Notes under the pieces: model-generated
Seen by the model: only the letters and a program-made list of their open reading frames with translations
Databases searched by the model: none
Told to the model about the DNA's origin: nothing
Assembly: GCA_943913835.1 (NCBI GenBank)
Contig: CALTZU010000104.1
Coordinates: forward strand, 1-12,079
Direction: 5' to 3'
DNA length: 12,079 nucleotides
Source: an uncultured Rheinheimera sp.
GTDB lineage: Bacteria > Pseudomonadota > Gammaproteobacteria > Enterobacterales > Alteromonadaceae
Shown here: positions 1 to 6,715 of the stretch, piece after piece
How the letters are laid out: each line of letters opens with the position of its first letter
Position numbering within the stretch: position 1 is the first letter of the stretch
Position numbers and translations under genes: made by a program

Positions 1-2081
1 ACTTCAGCACCTGTTGGAACTGTTACATCAGCTCTACTGCCGACCGCTTTGATTTTATTGCCTTCCACCAGTACGACTGCATCCTGCAGTACCGTATCGC
101 CTTCCATGGTAATCACCTGACCACCAACAAAAGCGATTTGGCCCTGGGGTTTATCCATTGGTACAGTAAAGCCAATGTTGCTGCCGTTTTTGGCATCAAC
201 TTTGATTTTGTTGTTTACATCAAATAAACCGGCAATACTGTGATGATAAAGCTCAGGCCCTAAGTGCCAGTACAAACTGCTGCTGTCGGACGTCCAACTG
301 ATATCAGTACCGGCTTTGACGGATAGCTGCTTGACCGGGAATTGTGTGTCCGAACCGCTGATATCAATCACTGCGCCACGTTCGGCAAAAGGTGTGACAT
401 AGACTTTAAAACGATCAACAAAGGCCAGATACTTGCCATCCGGTGACAGTTTAAATTCAGTGCCGTATTTAGCTGTGTATAAAATGCGTTGCTGCTCTGT
501 GGCCAAATCTATGCTGAGCAGAGTCGGTGATTCGCCATAATCCTGAGCAAAGACTCTTTTGCTGTCCTTGCCAAACATAGGTGCAAAGCCATTGCGGCTT
601 AGCAGTTTAGGTTTATCAGTGCCACTGACACTCACTGCATAAAGGCCGGTATTCAGTGACCACTTTTTATCCAGTAACGAGCCAGCACCGGATTTGCGGT
701 ACACCACAGTGCTGCCGTCCGGGCTGAAAGTTGGTTCGACGTATTTACCTGGCTCAGGCGTTAAATCACGGCTTTGGCCAGAAGCTAAATCCAGCAATTT
801 CACCCGGCCTTGTGCTGTGTCGTGCCAACTGACGTACACCAGTTTGCCGCCATCCCGCGAGAACTGTGGGTAAAACTCAAAATGTTCACTTTGGCTGGTC
901 AGGCGTTTGGCTGAACCTGATTTTAAGTCTTTGATATACAAATGACCTAAAGCCGAATACACGGCTTTTTTGCCGTCAGGCGATATATGCAGGTTACCCA
1001 GGACTTTGACATCCAACTGATCTTTATCTAAATCCTGCTTAAATTTAACCGCCTGCTGAATTTTTTTGCTGCGTTCCACAGAAAACGGAATGTCGGTTTT
1101 GGTTTTACTGGCGATATCCAGGCTATTGATTTTACCACCGGCCCAATACACCAGCTTTTTGTTGTCCGGTGTCCAGCTTAAGGTGGGGTAAACGCCATGA
1201 ATAGCCCAGGTTTCCTGCATATCGCGGTCCAGCTGGTTATCCAGCTGGATATGCTCGCCACTCTCCAAATCATATAAAAACAAAGTGGTCTGGAAATCGA
1301 CACGGCGGATATAAGCCAAATATTTGCCATCGGAAGAGGGGGTAGGGCGGATAGCTCCACCGGCACCTTGCAGCAGCACATCAATTTTGCCGGTTTCGCG
1401 CTCAAAGCGTTTAATCACATAAATGCCTTGCTCTGAATCTTTGCTGTAGTGGAAAGTTTTACCTGGCGTATCGTCCTGTGAAAAATAAATGTATTTACCG
1501 TCAGGCGAAAAAGCAGGCTCACCCAAGTCTTTTTCATCATTGGCTTTGGCTGTTAACATTACACCAGCGCCGCCTGATTTATGGTACTGCCATACTTCAC
1601 CAGCACCTAAAGAACGACCGGCAGTAAAGTGTTTACGGGCGACAATAAACTCGCCATCCGGACTCCAGGCTGGGCTGTTTAATAAGCGGAAGGTTTCTTC
1701 AGTCACAGCTTTTTGGTCAGAACCATCGGCTTTCATCACCCAAATATTGTCGCCGCCGCCCTGATCACTGGTAAATGCAATGTATTTGCCATCCGGACTA
1801 AATACAGGCTGCATTTGCCAGCCAATATCTGAAGTCAGGGCTTTAGCTTGGCCACCACTGATTGGCATAGTGTAAATATCGCCCAACAAATCAAAGGCGA
1901 TAGTTTTACCGTCAGGACTGACACTGACATTCATCCAGGTACCTTGTTGCACATCGATTTTGATGTCAGTGAATTTCCCTGTGGGTTTATCGACATTCCA
2001 GCCTGGTTTTTTATCATCATCTGCAAAGGCCAAAGTGGAGCATAAAGCCAGAGCTATCAGACTGTAGTTATAGTTTTTCAT
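1..2081 (-). CDS. Secreted amidohydrolase-family protein with N-terminal TolB-like (PD40) beta-propeller, partial (3' end outside window)
   Basis: The reading frame is open from ATG at 2081 to the window edge, 693 codons plus two bases, with no stop. The N-terminus MKNYNYSLIALALCSTLAFA is a typical Sec signal peptide with cleavage expected after AFA (residue 20); the Cys at 14 lacks a proper lipobox, so a soluble periplasmic or secreted protein is more likely than a lipoprotein. About ten PD40/WD40-like repeats with the SPDGKxIAF signature follow, from roughly residue 50 to 600 (for example VSVSPDGKTIAF, FSPDGKYIAF, ISPDGKKAVY, KLSPDGKYLAF). From about residue 650 the sequence reads IAFVGGQVITMEGD...VLVEGNKIKAVG, the beta-sandwich segment that opens amidohydrolase-superfamily metalloenzymes; the metal-binding HxH motif would lie outside the window. 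The RBS is AGAGG (complement of 2089–2093), 7 nt from the start. Substrate cannot be named; family members include peptidase/imidazolonepropionase-like enzymes. I found no convincing promoter in the 185-bp gap to the divergent gene. Family assignment is firm, function is open. Confidence 0.88.
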   Translation of the reverse strand, partial: MKNYNYSLIALALCSTLAFADDDKKPGWNVDKPTGKFTDIKIDVQQGTWMNVSVSPDGKTIAFDLLGDIYTMPISGGQAKALTSDIGWQMQPVFSPDGKYIAFTSDQGGGDNIWVMKADGSDQKAVTEETFRLLNSPAWSPDGEFIVARKHFTAGRSLGAGEVWQYHKSGGAGVMLTAKANDEKDLGEPAFSPDGKYIYFSQDDTPGKTFHYSKDSEQGIYVIKRFERETGKIDVLLQGAGGAIRPTPSSDGKYLAYIRRVDFQTTLFLYDLESGEHIQLDNQLDRDMQETWAIHGVYPTLSWTPDNKKLVYWAGGKINSLDIASKTKTDIPFSVERSKKIQQAVKFKQDLDKDQLDVKVLGNLHISPDGKKAVYSALGHLYIKDLKSGSAKRLTSQSEHFEFYPQFSRDGGKLVYVSWHDTAQGRVKLLDLASGQSRDLTPEPGKYVEPTFSPDGSTVVYRKSGAGSLLDKKWSLNTGLYAVSVSGTDKPKLLSRNGFAPMFGKDSKRVFAQDYGESPTLLSIDLATEQQRILYTAKYGTEFKLSPDGKYLAFVDRFKVYVTPFAERGAVIDISGSDTQFPVKQLSVKAGTDISWTSDSSSLYWHLGPELYHHSIAGLFDVNNKIKVDAKNGSNIGFTVPMDKPQGQIAFVGGQVITMEGDTVLQDAVVLVEGNKIKAVGSRADVTVPTGAE

Positions 2082-2206
2082 CGTTGGACCTCTTGTTGGT
2101 TGACCGTACGCTGCCATAAAGCCAGAGCAGGGTAAAGTCTCACAAGCAAAACTGCGGTTAAACAGGCTACATTTCAGACTGATGACTAGTTCGGTAGAGT
2201 AAAACT

Positions 2207-2234
2207 TTGGCCTGCATCAAAAAATGGTTACACT
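2207..2234 (+). promoter_or_regulatory. Candidate sigma70 promoter of the DUF1289–mgtC–antiporter operon
   Basis: TTGGCC (2207–2212) and TACACT (2229–2234) are separated by 16 bp, each matching the sigma70 consensus at four of six positions. They lie 32 bp upstream of the GTG start of the first gene, the only gap long enough to hold a promoter for this three-gene run. This is a pattern match only. Confidence 0.4.
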
Positions 2235-2266
2235 GAGGTGAGTTAGACTAATAAGCCGGAGCCAAA

Positions 2267-2518
2267 GTGGAATCTCCTTGCGTTGCCTGTTGCAGGCTGA
2301 ACGAAGATAAAATTTGTGTTGGTTGTTACCGTCATATGGATGAAATAGTCGACTGGCGTAAAAAGACGCCTGAAGAGTATCAACAAATTTCGTTGAATAT
2401 TCAAAAGCGTAAAGCAGTCGCCCGCAGTTTAGGTGAAACTGTGCCTATGACTGAAGCGGAATGGAAGGCAGCCAGGGCTCGTAATGCTGAAAAGTTGACG
2501 GCTGGAGGTGCGGTATGA
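2267..2518 (+). CDS. DUF1289 small cysteine-motif protein
   Basis: This 83-residue protein begins MESPCVACCRLNEDKICVGC and continues YRHMDEIVDW, the signature of the DUF1289 family (SPCxxxCxL...CxGCxRT...EIxxW). Cysteines 5, 8, 17 and 20 form two CxxC-type pairs that look suited to binding a metal, probably zinc or iron; that role is inferred and the family's function is not established. The start codon is GTG, chosen because GGAG at 2258–2261 sits five bases upstream and because the family motif begins immediately after the start. A charged, Ala-rich tail (about residues 48–83) is predicted helical. Its stop codon overlaps the start of the MgtC gene (ATGA at 2515–2518), so the two are very probably translationally coupled. 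DUF1289 genes are common as small companions of unrelated genes, so operon membership gives only weak functional information. Confidence 0.85.
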   Translation: MESPCVACCRLNEDKICVGCYRHMDEIVDWRKKTPEEYQQISLNIQKRKAVARSLGETVPMTEAEWKAARARNAEKLTAGGAV

Positions 2519-3081
2519 TGCTGGATCCAGCCTGGTTTGATATCAGCCCATTATCCTGGCAAGCCATAGGTATTACTTTGTTAACCGGCAGTATTGTTGG
2601 ATTAGAACGACAGCTCCGTGGCAAACCCGCAGGTATTCGTACGTCGATCCTGATCACTTTAGGCACTTATTTATTTGTCGCTTTGTCGTTGCCTTTGGGT
2701 CATGCCGTGCTTGACGCCAGCCGTGTTGTTGGCAACGTGGTGACGGATCCAAGTCGTATTATCGGTCAGGTGGTGACAGGTATTGGTTTTCTGGGCGCTG
2801 GTGTGATGCTGACCCGTGAAGGCATAGTGGTAGGGGTCACGTCAGCAGCCACTATTTGGGTACTCGCTGCTATAGGTGTTGCTACGGGGTTGGGCCATTA
2901 TCAGGTGGCTATTTGGTTATCTGTGGTAGTAGTCGGAGTATTAACTGGGGTTGATATGTTGGAAAACGCCAGTGCTGCCTTGCGTCGTGGTGTACACAGA
3001 ACAACTAAAGATTGGATCAGCCGTAAAGTAGCGGATCAGCATGACCAGTCGGAAATAGAACCCGAACAAGGCAAACAATAA
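2515..3081 (+). CDS. MgtC/SapB-family inner-membrane protein, short form without C-terminal domain
   Basis: The 188-residue protein carries the conserved MgtC/SapB membrane domain: GSIVGLERQLRGKPAGIRTS (25–44), DPSRIIGQVVTGIGFLGAGV (78–97) and a TSAATIWVLAAIG segment near 109–121. Four to five hydrophobic segments cover residues 14–150. The family's acidic/arginine residues (E31, R32, R35, R42, D78) are present. Salmonella MgtC is about 230 residues with a C-terminal ACT-like domain; here the last ~38 residues are only a short charged tail, so this is the domain-only form common in free-living bacteria. MgtC proteins are known to modulate cation/phosphate physiology through other membrane complexes rather than to transport Mg2+ themselves. 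GGAGG at 2504–2508 serves either ATG at 2515 (6-nt spacing) or ATG at 2518 (9-nt). It overlaps the DUF1289 gene by 4 nt and precedes the antiporter gene by 20 nt, suggesting a shared role in cation homeostasis. Confidence 0.9.
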   Translation: MMLDPAWFDISPLSWQAIGITLLTGSIVGLERQLRGKPAGIRTSILITLGTYLFVALSLPLGHAVLDASRVVGNVVTDPSRIIGQVVTGIGFLGAGVMLTREGIVVGVTSAATIWVLAAIGVATGLGHYQVAIWLSVVVVGVLTGVDMLENASAALRRGVHRTTKDWISRKVADQHDQSEIEPEQGKQ

Positions 3082-3101
3082 AATATAAATACAGGAGTGT
3101 T

Positions 3102-4643
3102 ATGTTAGAAGCGGTATGGATAGGTTTTGCTTTTAGTGCTGGTTTATTGGTGCGTTTAATTGGTTTACCTCCGTTAATTGGCTATCTGGCGGCTGGCTTC
3201 ATGATTACAGCGACAGCCACAGATCTGGATTTGCCAAAAGAAGGCAATGCCATTATTGCTCACGTCGCTCATTTGGGCGTGTTGTTGTTGCTATTTACCG
3301 TAGGGTTAAAGCTCAATATCCGTAGTTTAGGTAAGACTGAAGTTTTGGGCGGTAGTCTGGCCCACTTTGCCAGTTCAGCCTTGCTCTATACCCCTATCAT
3401 CTATCTGACCTTTGAACCTGATTGGTATTACGCTTTGATGCTCTCCGCAGCTTTGGCCTTTTCCAGTACTGTACTGGCCGCCAAAGTGCTGGAAGGCAAA
3501 AGAGAGATCCGGGCTTTCCATGGTCGTGTTGCGATTGGCATTTTGGTTATGCAGGATTTAATCGCCATGGCGCTGCTGAGTTTCACTCAGGGGATTACGC
3601 CATCGCCCTTGGCTTTGCTGGTGTTGCTGGTGCCTTTGTTACGACCACTACTGTATAAATTGATGGATTTAACGGGGCATGACGATCTTCAAATATTGTT
3701 TGGTGTGTTGTTAGCTGTAGTTTTAGGTGGCTCAGGTTTTCACGCTGTAGGGTTAAGCAGTGAATTGGGCGCTCTGGTATTTGGTGCTTTGTTGGCCGGT
3801 CACAATAGAGCAGGGGAGTTGTCTAAGACTTTATGGGGCTTAAAAGAGTTTTTCCTGGTCGGCTTTTTCCTGAAAATAGGCCTTGGTGGCTTACCGGATC
3901 AGCAAGCCTGGCTTTTCGCCGCTTTGATGACGGCCTTGTTACCTTTTAAAGCCATACTGTTTTTTGCTCTTTTGGTAATGTTTCGATTAAGGGCCCGTAG
4001 CGCTTTTCTCTCGGGTCTGGCTTTGAGTAATTACAGTGAGTTTGCGCTTATTGTGGCGGCTAGTGTGATGCCACAATTTCTAATACCGCTGGCGTTAACT
4101 GTGGCTTTATCTTTTGTCGTATCAGCGCCTCTAAACCGCTTTGCTCACCCTTTATATGAACGTTTGGCACATCGGCTTATTCCATATGAGCGAGATATTC
4201 ACCACCCGGATGAACAGCCTGTGTCTTTAGGCGATGCTGAAGTACTGATTATGGGGATGGGTCGCACTGGCTCTGCCGCCTATCAATATCTGGAACATAA
4301 GTGTCATTTGGTTGCACTGGATTCGGATCCGGCCAAAGTGGCTGAACATCAGGAAAAAGGTAACAATGTGTTGTTTGCTGACGCAGAGGACCAAGTGTTC
4401 TGGCAAGGCTTAAAACTGGTCGGGATCAAAGCTGTAGTACTTTGCTTAAATGATGTCGAAGCCAAAGTCATAGCGACTAAAAAACTGCGACAAGCAGGAT
4501 TCGGTGGCTTGATCGTATCGCACAGTATGCACAAAGATGAGGCCGCTGCTATTTTGGACGCTGGTGCTGACCATACTTATCTGACGATGTCTGAGGCTGG
4601 TGTAGGTTTAGGGGAAAGGGTGCGTCAGCATATTACTCTTTAA
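3102..4643 (+). CDS. CPA2-family (Kef-type) cation:proton antiporter with C-terminal RCK/TrkA-N domain
   Basis: The 513-residue protein has an N-terminal Na+/H+-exchanger membrane domain (about 1–350, roughly 12 hydrophobic segments) and a cytoplasmic Rossmann-type domain (about 378–513). The membrane part shows the Kef/CPA2 hallmarks HLGVLLLLFTVGLKLN (57–72), AFSSTVLAAKVL (119–130) and GILVMQDLIAM (146–156), in which Q151–D152 correspond to the QD pair essential in KefB/KefC-like proteins. The C-terminal domain opens with IMGMGRTGSAAY, a GxGxxG dinucleotide-binding loop at 385–390, and D407 closes the second strand (LVALDSDP), consistent with NAD(H) binding. No TrkA-C domain follows, and at 513 residues it is shorter than KefB/KefC (~600). 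It probably exchanges K+ or Na+ for H+ across the inner membrane under nucleotide control; the ion is not determinable here. The RBS is AGGAG at 3093–3097. Third gene of the DUF1289–MgtC operon. Confidence 0.92.
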   Translation: MLEAVWIGFAFSAGLLVRLIGLPPLIGYLAAGFMITATATDLDLPKEGNAIIAHVAHLGVLLLLFTVGLKLNIRSLGKTEVLGGSLAHFASSALLYTPIIYLTFEPDWYYALMLSAALAFSSTVLAAKVLEGKREIRAFHGRVAIGILVMQDLIAMALLSFTQGITPSPLALLVLLVPLLRPLLYKLMDLTGHDDLQILFGVLLAVVLGGSGFHAVGLSSELGALVFGALLAGHNRAGELSKTLWGLKEFFLVGFFLKIGLGGLPDQQAWLFAALMTALLPFKAILFFALLVMFRLRARSAFLSGLALSNYSEFALIVAASVMPQFLIPLALTVALSFVVSAPLNRFAHPLYERLAHRLIPYERDIHHPDEQPVSLGDAEVLIMGMGRTGSAAYQYLEHKCHLVALDSDPAKVAEHQEKGNNVLFADAEDQVFWQGLKLVGIKAVVLCLNDVEAKVIATKKLRQAGFGGLIVSHSMHKDEAAAILDAGADHTYLTMSEAGVGLGERVRQHITL

Positions 4644-4648
4644 GCTTG

Positions 4649-4675
4649 AATAGGGGGCCAGAGCGGCCCCCTATT
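4649..4675. terminator. Bidirectional hairpin between the convergent antiporter and sugE genes
   Basis: A perfect 11-bp inverted repeat, AATAGGGGGCC (4649–4659) and GGCCCCCTATT (4665–4675), encloses a 5-nt loop (AGAGC). It begins 5 bases after the antiporter stop and ends 3 bases before the sugE stop on the other strand. There is no long T-tract on either side, only the TATT/ATT ends of the stem itself, so it may be a modest intrinsic terminator or a 3'-end-protecting hairpin for both transcripts. Confidence 0.65.
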
Positions 4676-4678
4676 CAC

Positions 4679-4993
4679 TTAGGAACTCATTTTTAAGCCG
4701 ACAATGCCTAATAAGATGAGACCTATACTGATCAGACGTCCTGTTGTCGCCGGGTCGCCTAACAAATAAATTCCGACTATCACAGTGCCTACAGCGGCTA
4801 TACCAGTCCAGACCGCATAGGCTGTGCCTACCGGCAAGTCCCGCATCGCAAGGCCAAGCATAGTGATACTCAAAAGCATAGCGCCAAGAGTCCAGACCGA
4901 TGGCCAAAATTTAGTAAAACCTTCAGTGTATTTTAAACCCACAGCCCAACCGACTTCCAATAAGCCAGCAACAACAAGCAATAACCAGTTCAT
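4679..4993 (-). CDS. sugE: Guanidinium exporter SugE/Gdx (small multidrug resistance family)
   Basis: The 104-residue protein is almost entirely membrane (four helices, about 2–22, 29–51, 57–79, 84–102) and matches E. coli SugE/Gdx over its whole length. E13, the essential proton/substrate-coupling glutamate of the SMR family, is present in AGLLEVGWAVGLKYT, and the subtype-defining segment LPVGTAYAVWTGI (53–65) is typical of Gdx rather than of the EmrE drug-export branch. Gdx proteins work as antiparallel dimers exchanging guanidinium for two protons in the inner membrane. The upstream leader contains a guanidine-II riboswitch, which independently supports guanidinium as the substrate. The SD is weak: GGAA (complement of 5000–5003), about 6 nt from the ATG. 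The gene has its own promoter downstream of pcp and ends against the convergent antiporter gene. Confidence 0.95.
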   Translation of the reverse strand: MNWLLLVVAGLLEVGWAVGLKYTEGFTKFWPSVWTLGAMLLSITMLGLAMRDLPVGTAYAVWTGIAAVGTVIVGIYLLGDPATTGRLISIGLILLGIVGLKMSS

Positions 4994-5016
4994 AAGGTAT
5001 TCCAGTTTTTGAAGTT

Positions 5017-5062
5017 GGGGTCGTCCCCGGAATGTAGATGCTCAGTCAGGTCGTCCCAACTG
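5017..5062 (-). promoter_or_regulatory. Guanidine-II (mini-ykkC) riboswitch in the sugE leader
   Basis: Read on the minus strand, the leader has two hairpins with ACGA tetraloops. P1 is CAGTTGGG-ACGA-CCTGACTG (complement of 5043–5062), an 8-bp stem with two G·U pairs. P2 is GGGG-ACGA-CCCC (complement of 5017–5028). A 14-nt linker separates them and P2 ends 23 nt before the sugE start. Two GG-flanked ACGR loops upstream of an SMR transporter is the defining architecture of the guanidine-II class, where guanidinium binding lets the two loops kiss through their CG dinucleotides and frees the SD for translation. The immediately adjacent Gdx gene fits. Switching mechanism here is inferred from the class. 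Confidence 0.93.
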
Positions 5063-5085
5063 GCCAAAGTAGAAAAAGCGCCGCA

Positions 5086-5114
5086 ATTTTAACCATGCAG
5101 GCGCTTGAAGGCAA
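5086..5114 (-). promoter_or_regulatory. Sigma70-type promoter of riboswitch–sugE
   Basis: On the minus strand TTGCCT (complement of 5109–5114) and TAAAAT (complement of 5086–5091) are separated by exactly 17 bp, matching the consensus at 4/6 and 5/6. A start near 5079 would place riboswitch stem P1 about 17 nt into the transcript, which is a sensible arrangement. It lies just downstream of the pcp stop codon. Confidence 0.65.
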
Positions 5115-5129
5115 GCTTCAGGCTGAACC

Positions 5130-5774
5130 TTAGTCCAGTGTGCCAGCTGCTATTTGTATATCTTCAGTAGTCCGCAGTGCTACAGGTAAGCAAAGCTTTA
5201 ACGCATTGACGACCATATCCACCGGCATTGACGCCGCGGCTTTGCCGATAGCTTGCTCCGGCGCGTAAGGAATATGTAAAAAACCAGCCCGCACTTTGGG
5301 CTGGTTCTTTAAGTGGTGCATCAGCGAGTAAAATACGGTGTTGCAGACATAAGTGCCTGCAGTGTAAGACACCGCTGCTGGTATACCCTGGTGTTTCAGA
5401 TGGTTGACCATAGCTTTGATTGGCAAAGTGGTGAAATAGGCGGCAGGGCCACCTGATACTACAGCTTTGTCTATCGGCTGTTTTCCGGCATTATCGGCAA
5501 TACGGGCATCGATAAAATTAATAGCAACTTTTTCAAAACAAAGTTCGGTGCGACCACCGGCCTGTCCTACAGCCAACACCAGCACAGGTTTTAATTCATC
5601 AATGGCAACTTTAAGCTCCAACTGACTTTTTTCAAACACACAAGACAGTTGGCGGCTAACAACTCGTACTTCGTCATCCAACTGATAGTTATCCAGTTGC
5701 TGTACAGCCAGCCAGGATGGATTTTTTTGTTCGCCGCCAAAAGGCTCAAAACCTGTTAGTAAAATGGTTTGCAT
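5130..5774 (-). CDS. pcp: Pyroglutamyl-peptidase I (5-oxoprolyl-peptidase, cysteine peptidase family C15)
   Basis: Pcp removes N-terminal pyroglutamate (5-oxoproline) from peptides in the cytoplasm. The protein (214 residues from this start) matches the usual ~215. It begins with the family opening ILLTGFEPFGGEQKNPSW and carries all three catalytic residues. Counting from the upstream Met, these are E82 in GRTELCFEKVAIN, C145 in SYTAGTYVCNTVFY and H168 in AGFLHIPYAPEQ. The DARIADNAGKQPI loop (90–102) matches the substrate-binding region. Two consecutive ATG codons are possible; GGAG (complement of 5780–5783) is 2 nt from the first (5777) but 5 nt from the second (5774), so I prefer 5774. It is the last gene of a DUF969–DUF979–pcp run, with a 7–10 nt gap to DUF979, implying that pyroglutamate or pyroglutamyl peptides are the shared substrate. 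No intrinsic terminator is visible after it, so some readthrough into the sugE leader is possible. Confidence 0.95.
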   Translation of the reverse strand: MQTILLTGFEPFGGEQKNPSWLAVQQLDNYQLDDEVRVVSRQLSCVFEKSQLELKVAIDELKPVLVLAVGQAGGRTELCFEKVAINFIDARIADNAGKQPIDKAVVSGGPAAYFTTLPIKAMVNHLKHQGIPAAVSYTAGTYVCNTVFYSLMHHLKNQPKVRAGFLHIPYAPEQAIGKAAASMPVDMVVNALKLCLPVALRTTEDIQIAAGTLD

Positions 5775-5784
5775 CATTGCTCCG

Positions 5785-6714
5785 CTAAAACATTAACAAA
5801 TACATCAGGCCAATATTAACGCCAAGCAAGACTATAGCTGTTGGAGCCTGAGCTTTAATCACAGCATTTTTATCCGGTAGTTCCAAAAGCGCAGCCGGTA
5901 CTATATTAAAATTTGCTGCCATAGGCGTCAGTAAAGTGCCGCAGTAGCCGCAAAACATGCCGATAGCCGCCATAATGGCAGGGTCGCCGCCATGCTGTAG
6001 TACCAGAAGTGGAATACCTATGCCAGCAGTGATCACCGGAAAAGCAGCAAAAGCATTGCCCATGATAATAGTAAATAAGGCCATACCTAAGGCATAACAA
6101 GCTACAGCCAATAAAGGATGATTTAAATTTAAATACGAAGCCGTTAGCTGCGATACGGTTTCACCTACACCGGCCTGGTTGAACAGCAGTCCTAACGTAG
6201 CCAGTAACTGCGGCAATAAAAAGGCCCAGCCTATGGCTTCGATTAAACGTGAAGATTCTTTTAGGGCCTGTTGCGGCTTTTCCCGGGTGAAATACAACGC
6301 CGCCAGCACGGCACAAAAAGCAGCTAAGCCCAAAGCCGATAAGGTGGCATTTTTTGGATCCAATAAAGACCAGGCGTTGCCCTGAATATGCACCAGAACC
6401 AAAGCCGAAAATACGGTCAGCAATGGGATCATCAACGCAGGAATAAACAATTTATTGCCAAGACGTCTGACCGAATCCAGTCGGTGTTGCAGTTCCAGCG
6501 TCTGATACACACCACCTTTGACTCCACCAAAACCTGCCACTATAGCCATTAACACTACTATGGCACCGACCAGCGCTGGCGGCATCAAATCACCCAGTAG
6601 GAAAATCAGGCCGTAACTGAACCAGAACAAAGCGCTGCTGTATCTTTTGTCTTTGATACTAAAAAAAGCTACCGCAAAAAACAGCACCGCTGCGACGTAA
6701 TAGAGCAGAGTCAT
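5785..6714 (-). CDS. DUF979 membrane protein, putative permease subunit
   Basis: A 309-residue membrane protein matching the DUF979 family, with about eight to nine hydrophobic segments. A conserved-looking motif, GYCGTLLTPMAANFN, lies at about 256–270 after a long hydrophobic stretch (MGNAFAAFPVITAGIGIP). Such Gly/Pro/Asn-rich re-entrant loops resemble those of ion-transporter (IT) superfamily carriers, but this is a resemblance, not a proven homology. The start is set at 6714: ATG there follows the DUF969 stop with a single base between, whereas the longer frame to 6786 would overlap DUF969 by 71 bases and adds a charged, non-family sequence. The best GGAG lies 16 nt upstream, inside DUF969, so translation probably depends on coupling. 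DUF979 is typically found beside DUF969 and often near pcp. I infer a two-part permease for pyroglutamate or a related compound; no function is established. Confidence 0.88.
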   Translation of the reverse strand: MTLLYYVAAVLFFAVAFFSIKDKRYSSALFWFSYGLIFLLGDLMPPALVGAIVVLMAIVAGFGGVKGGVYQTLELQHRLDSVRRLGNKLFIPALMIPLLTVFSALVLVHIQGNAWSLLDPKNATLSALGLAAFCAVLAALYFTREKPQQALKESSRLIEAIGWAFLLPQLLATLGLLFNQAGVGETVSQLTASYLNLNHPLLAVACYALGMALFTIIMGNAFAAFPVITAGIGIPLLVLQHGGDPAIMAAIGMFCGYCGTLLTPMAANFNIVPAALLELPDKNAVIKAQAPTAIVLLGVNIGLMYLLMF

Positions 6715-6715
6715 A

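Noticed and set aside
5014..5022. GTTGGGGTC as a second copy of the clpX-terminator palindrome word
   Set aside because: Similarity stops after about eight bases and the segment is fully explained by riboswitch hairpin P2 and its flank.
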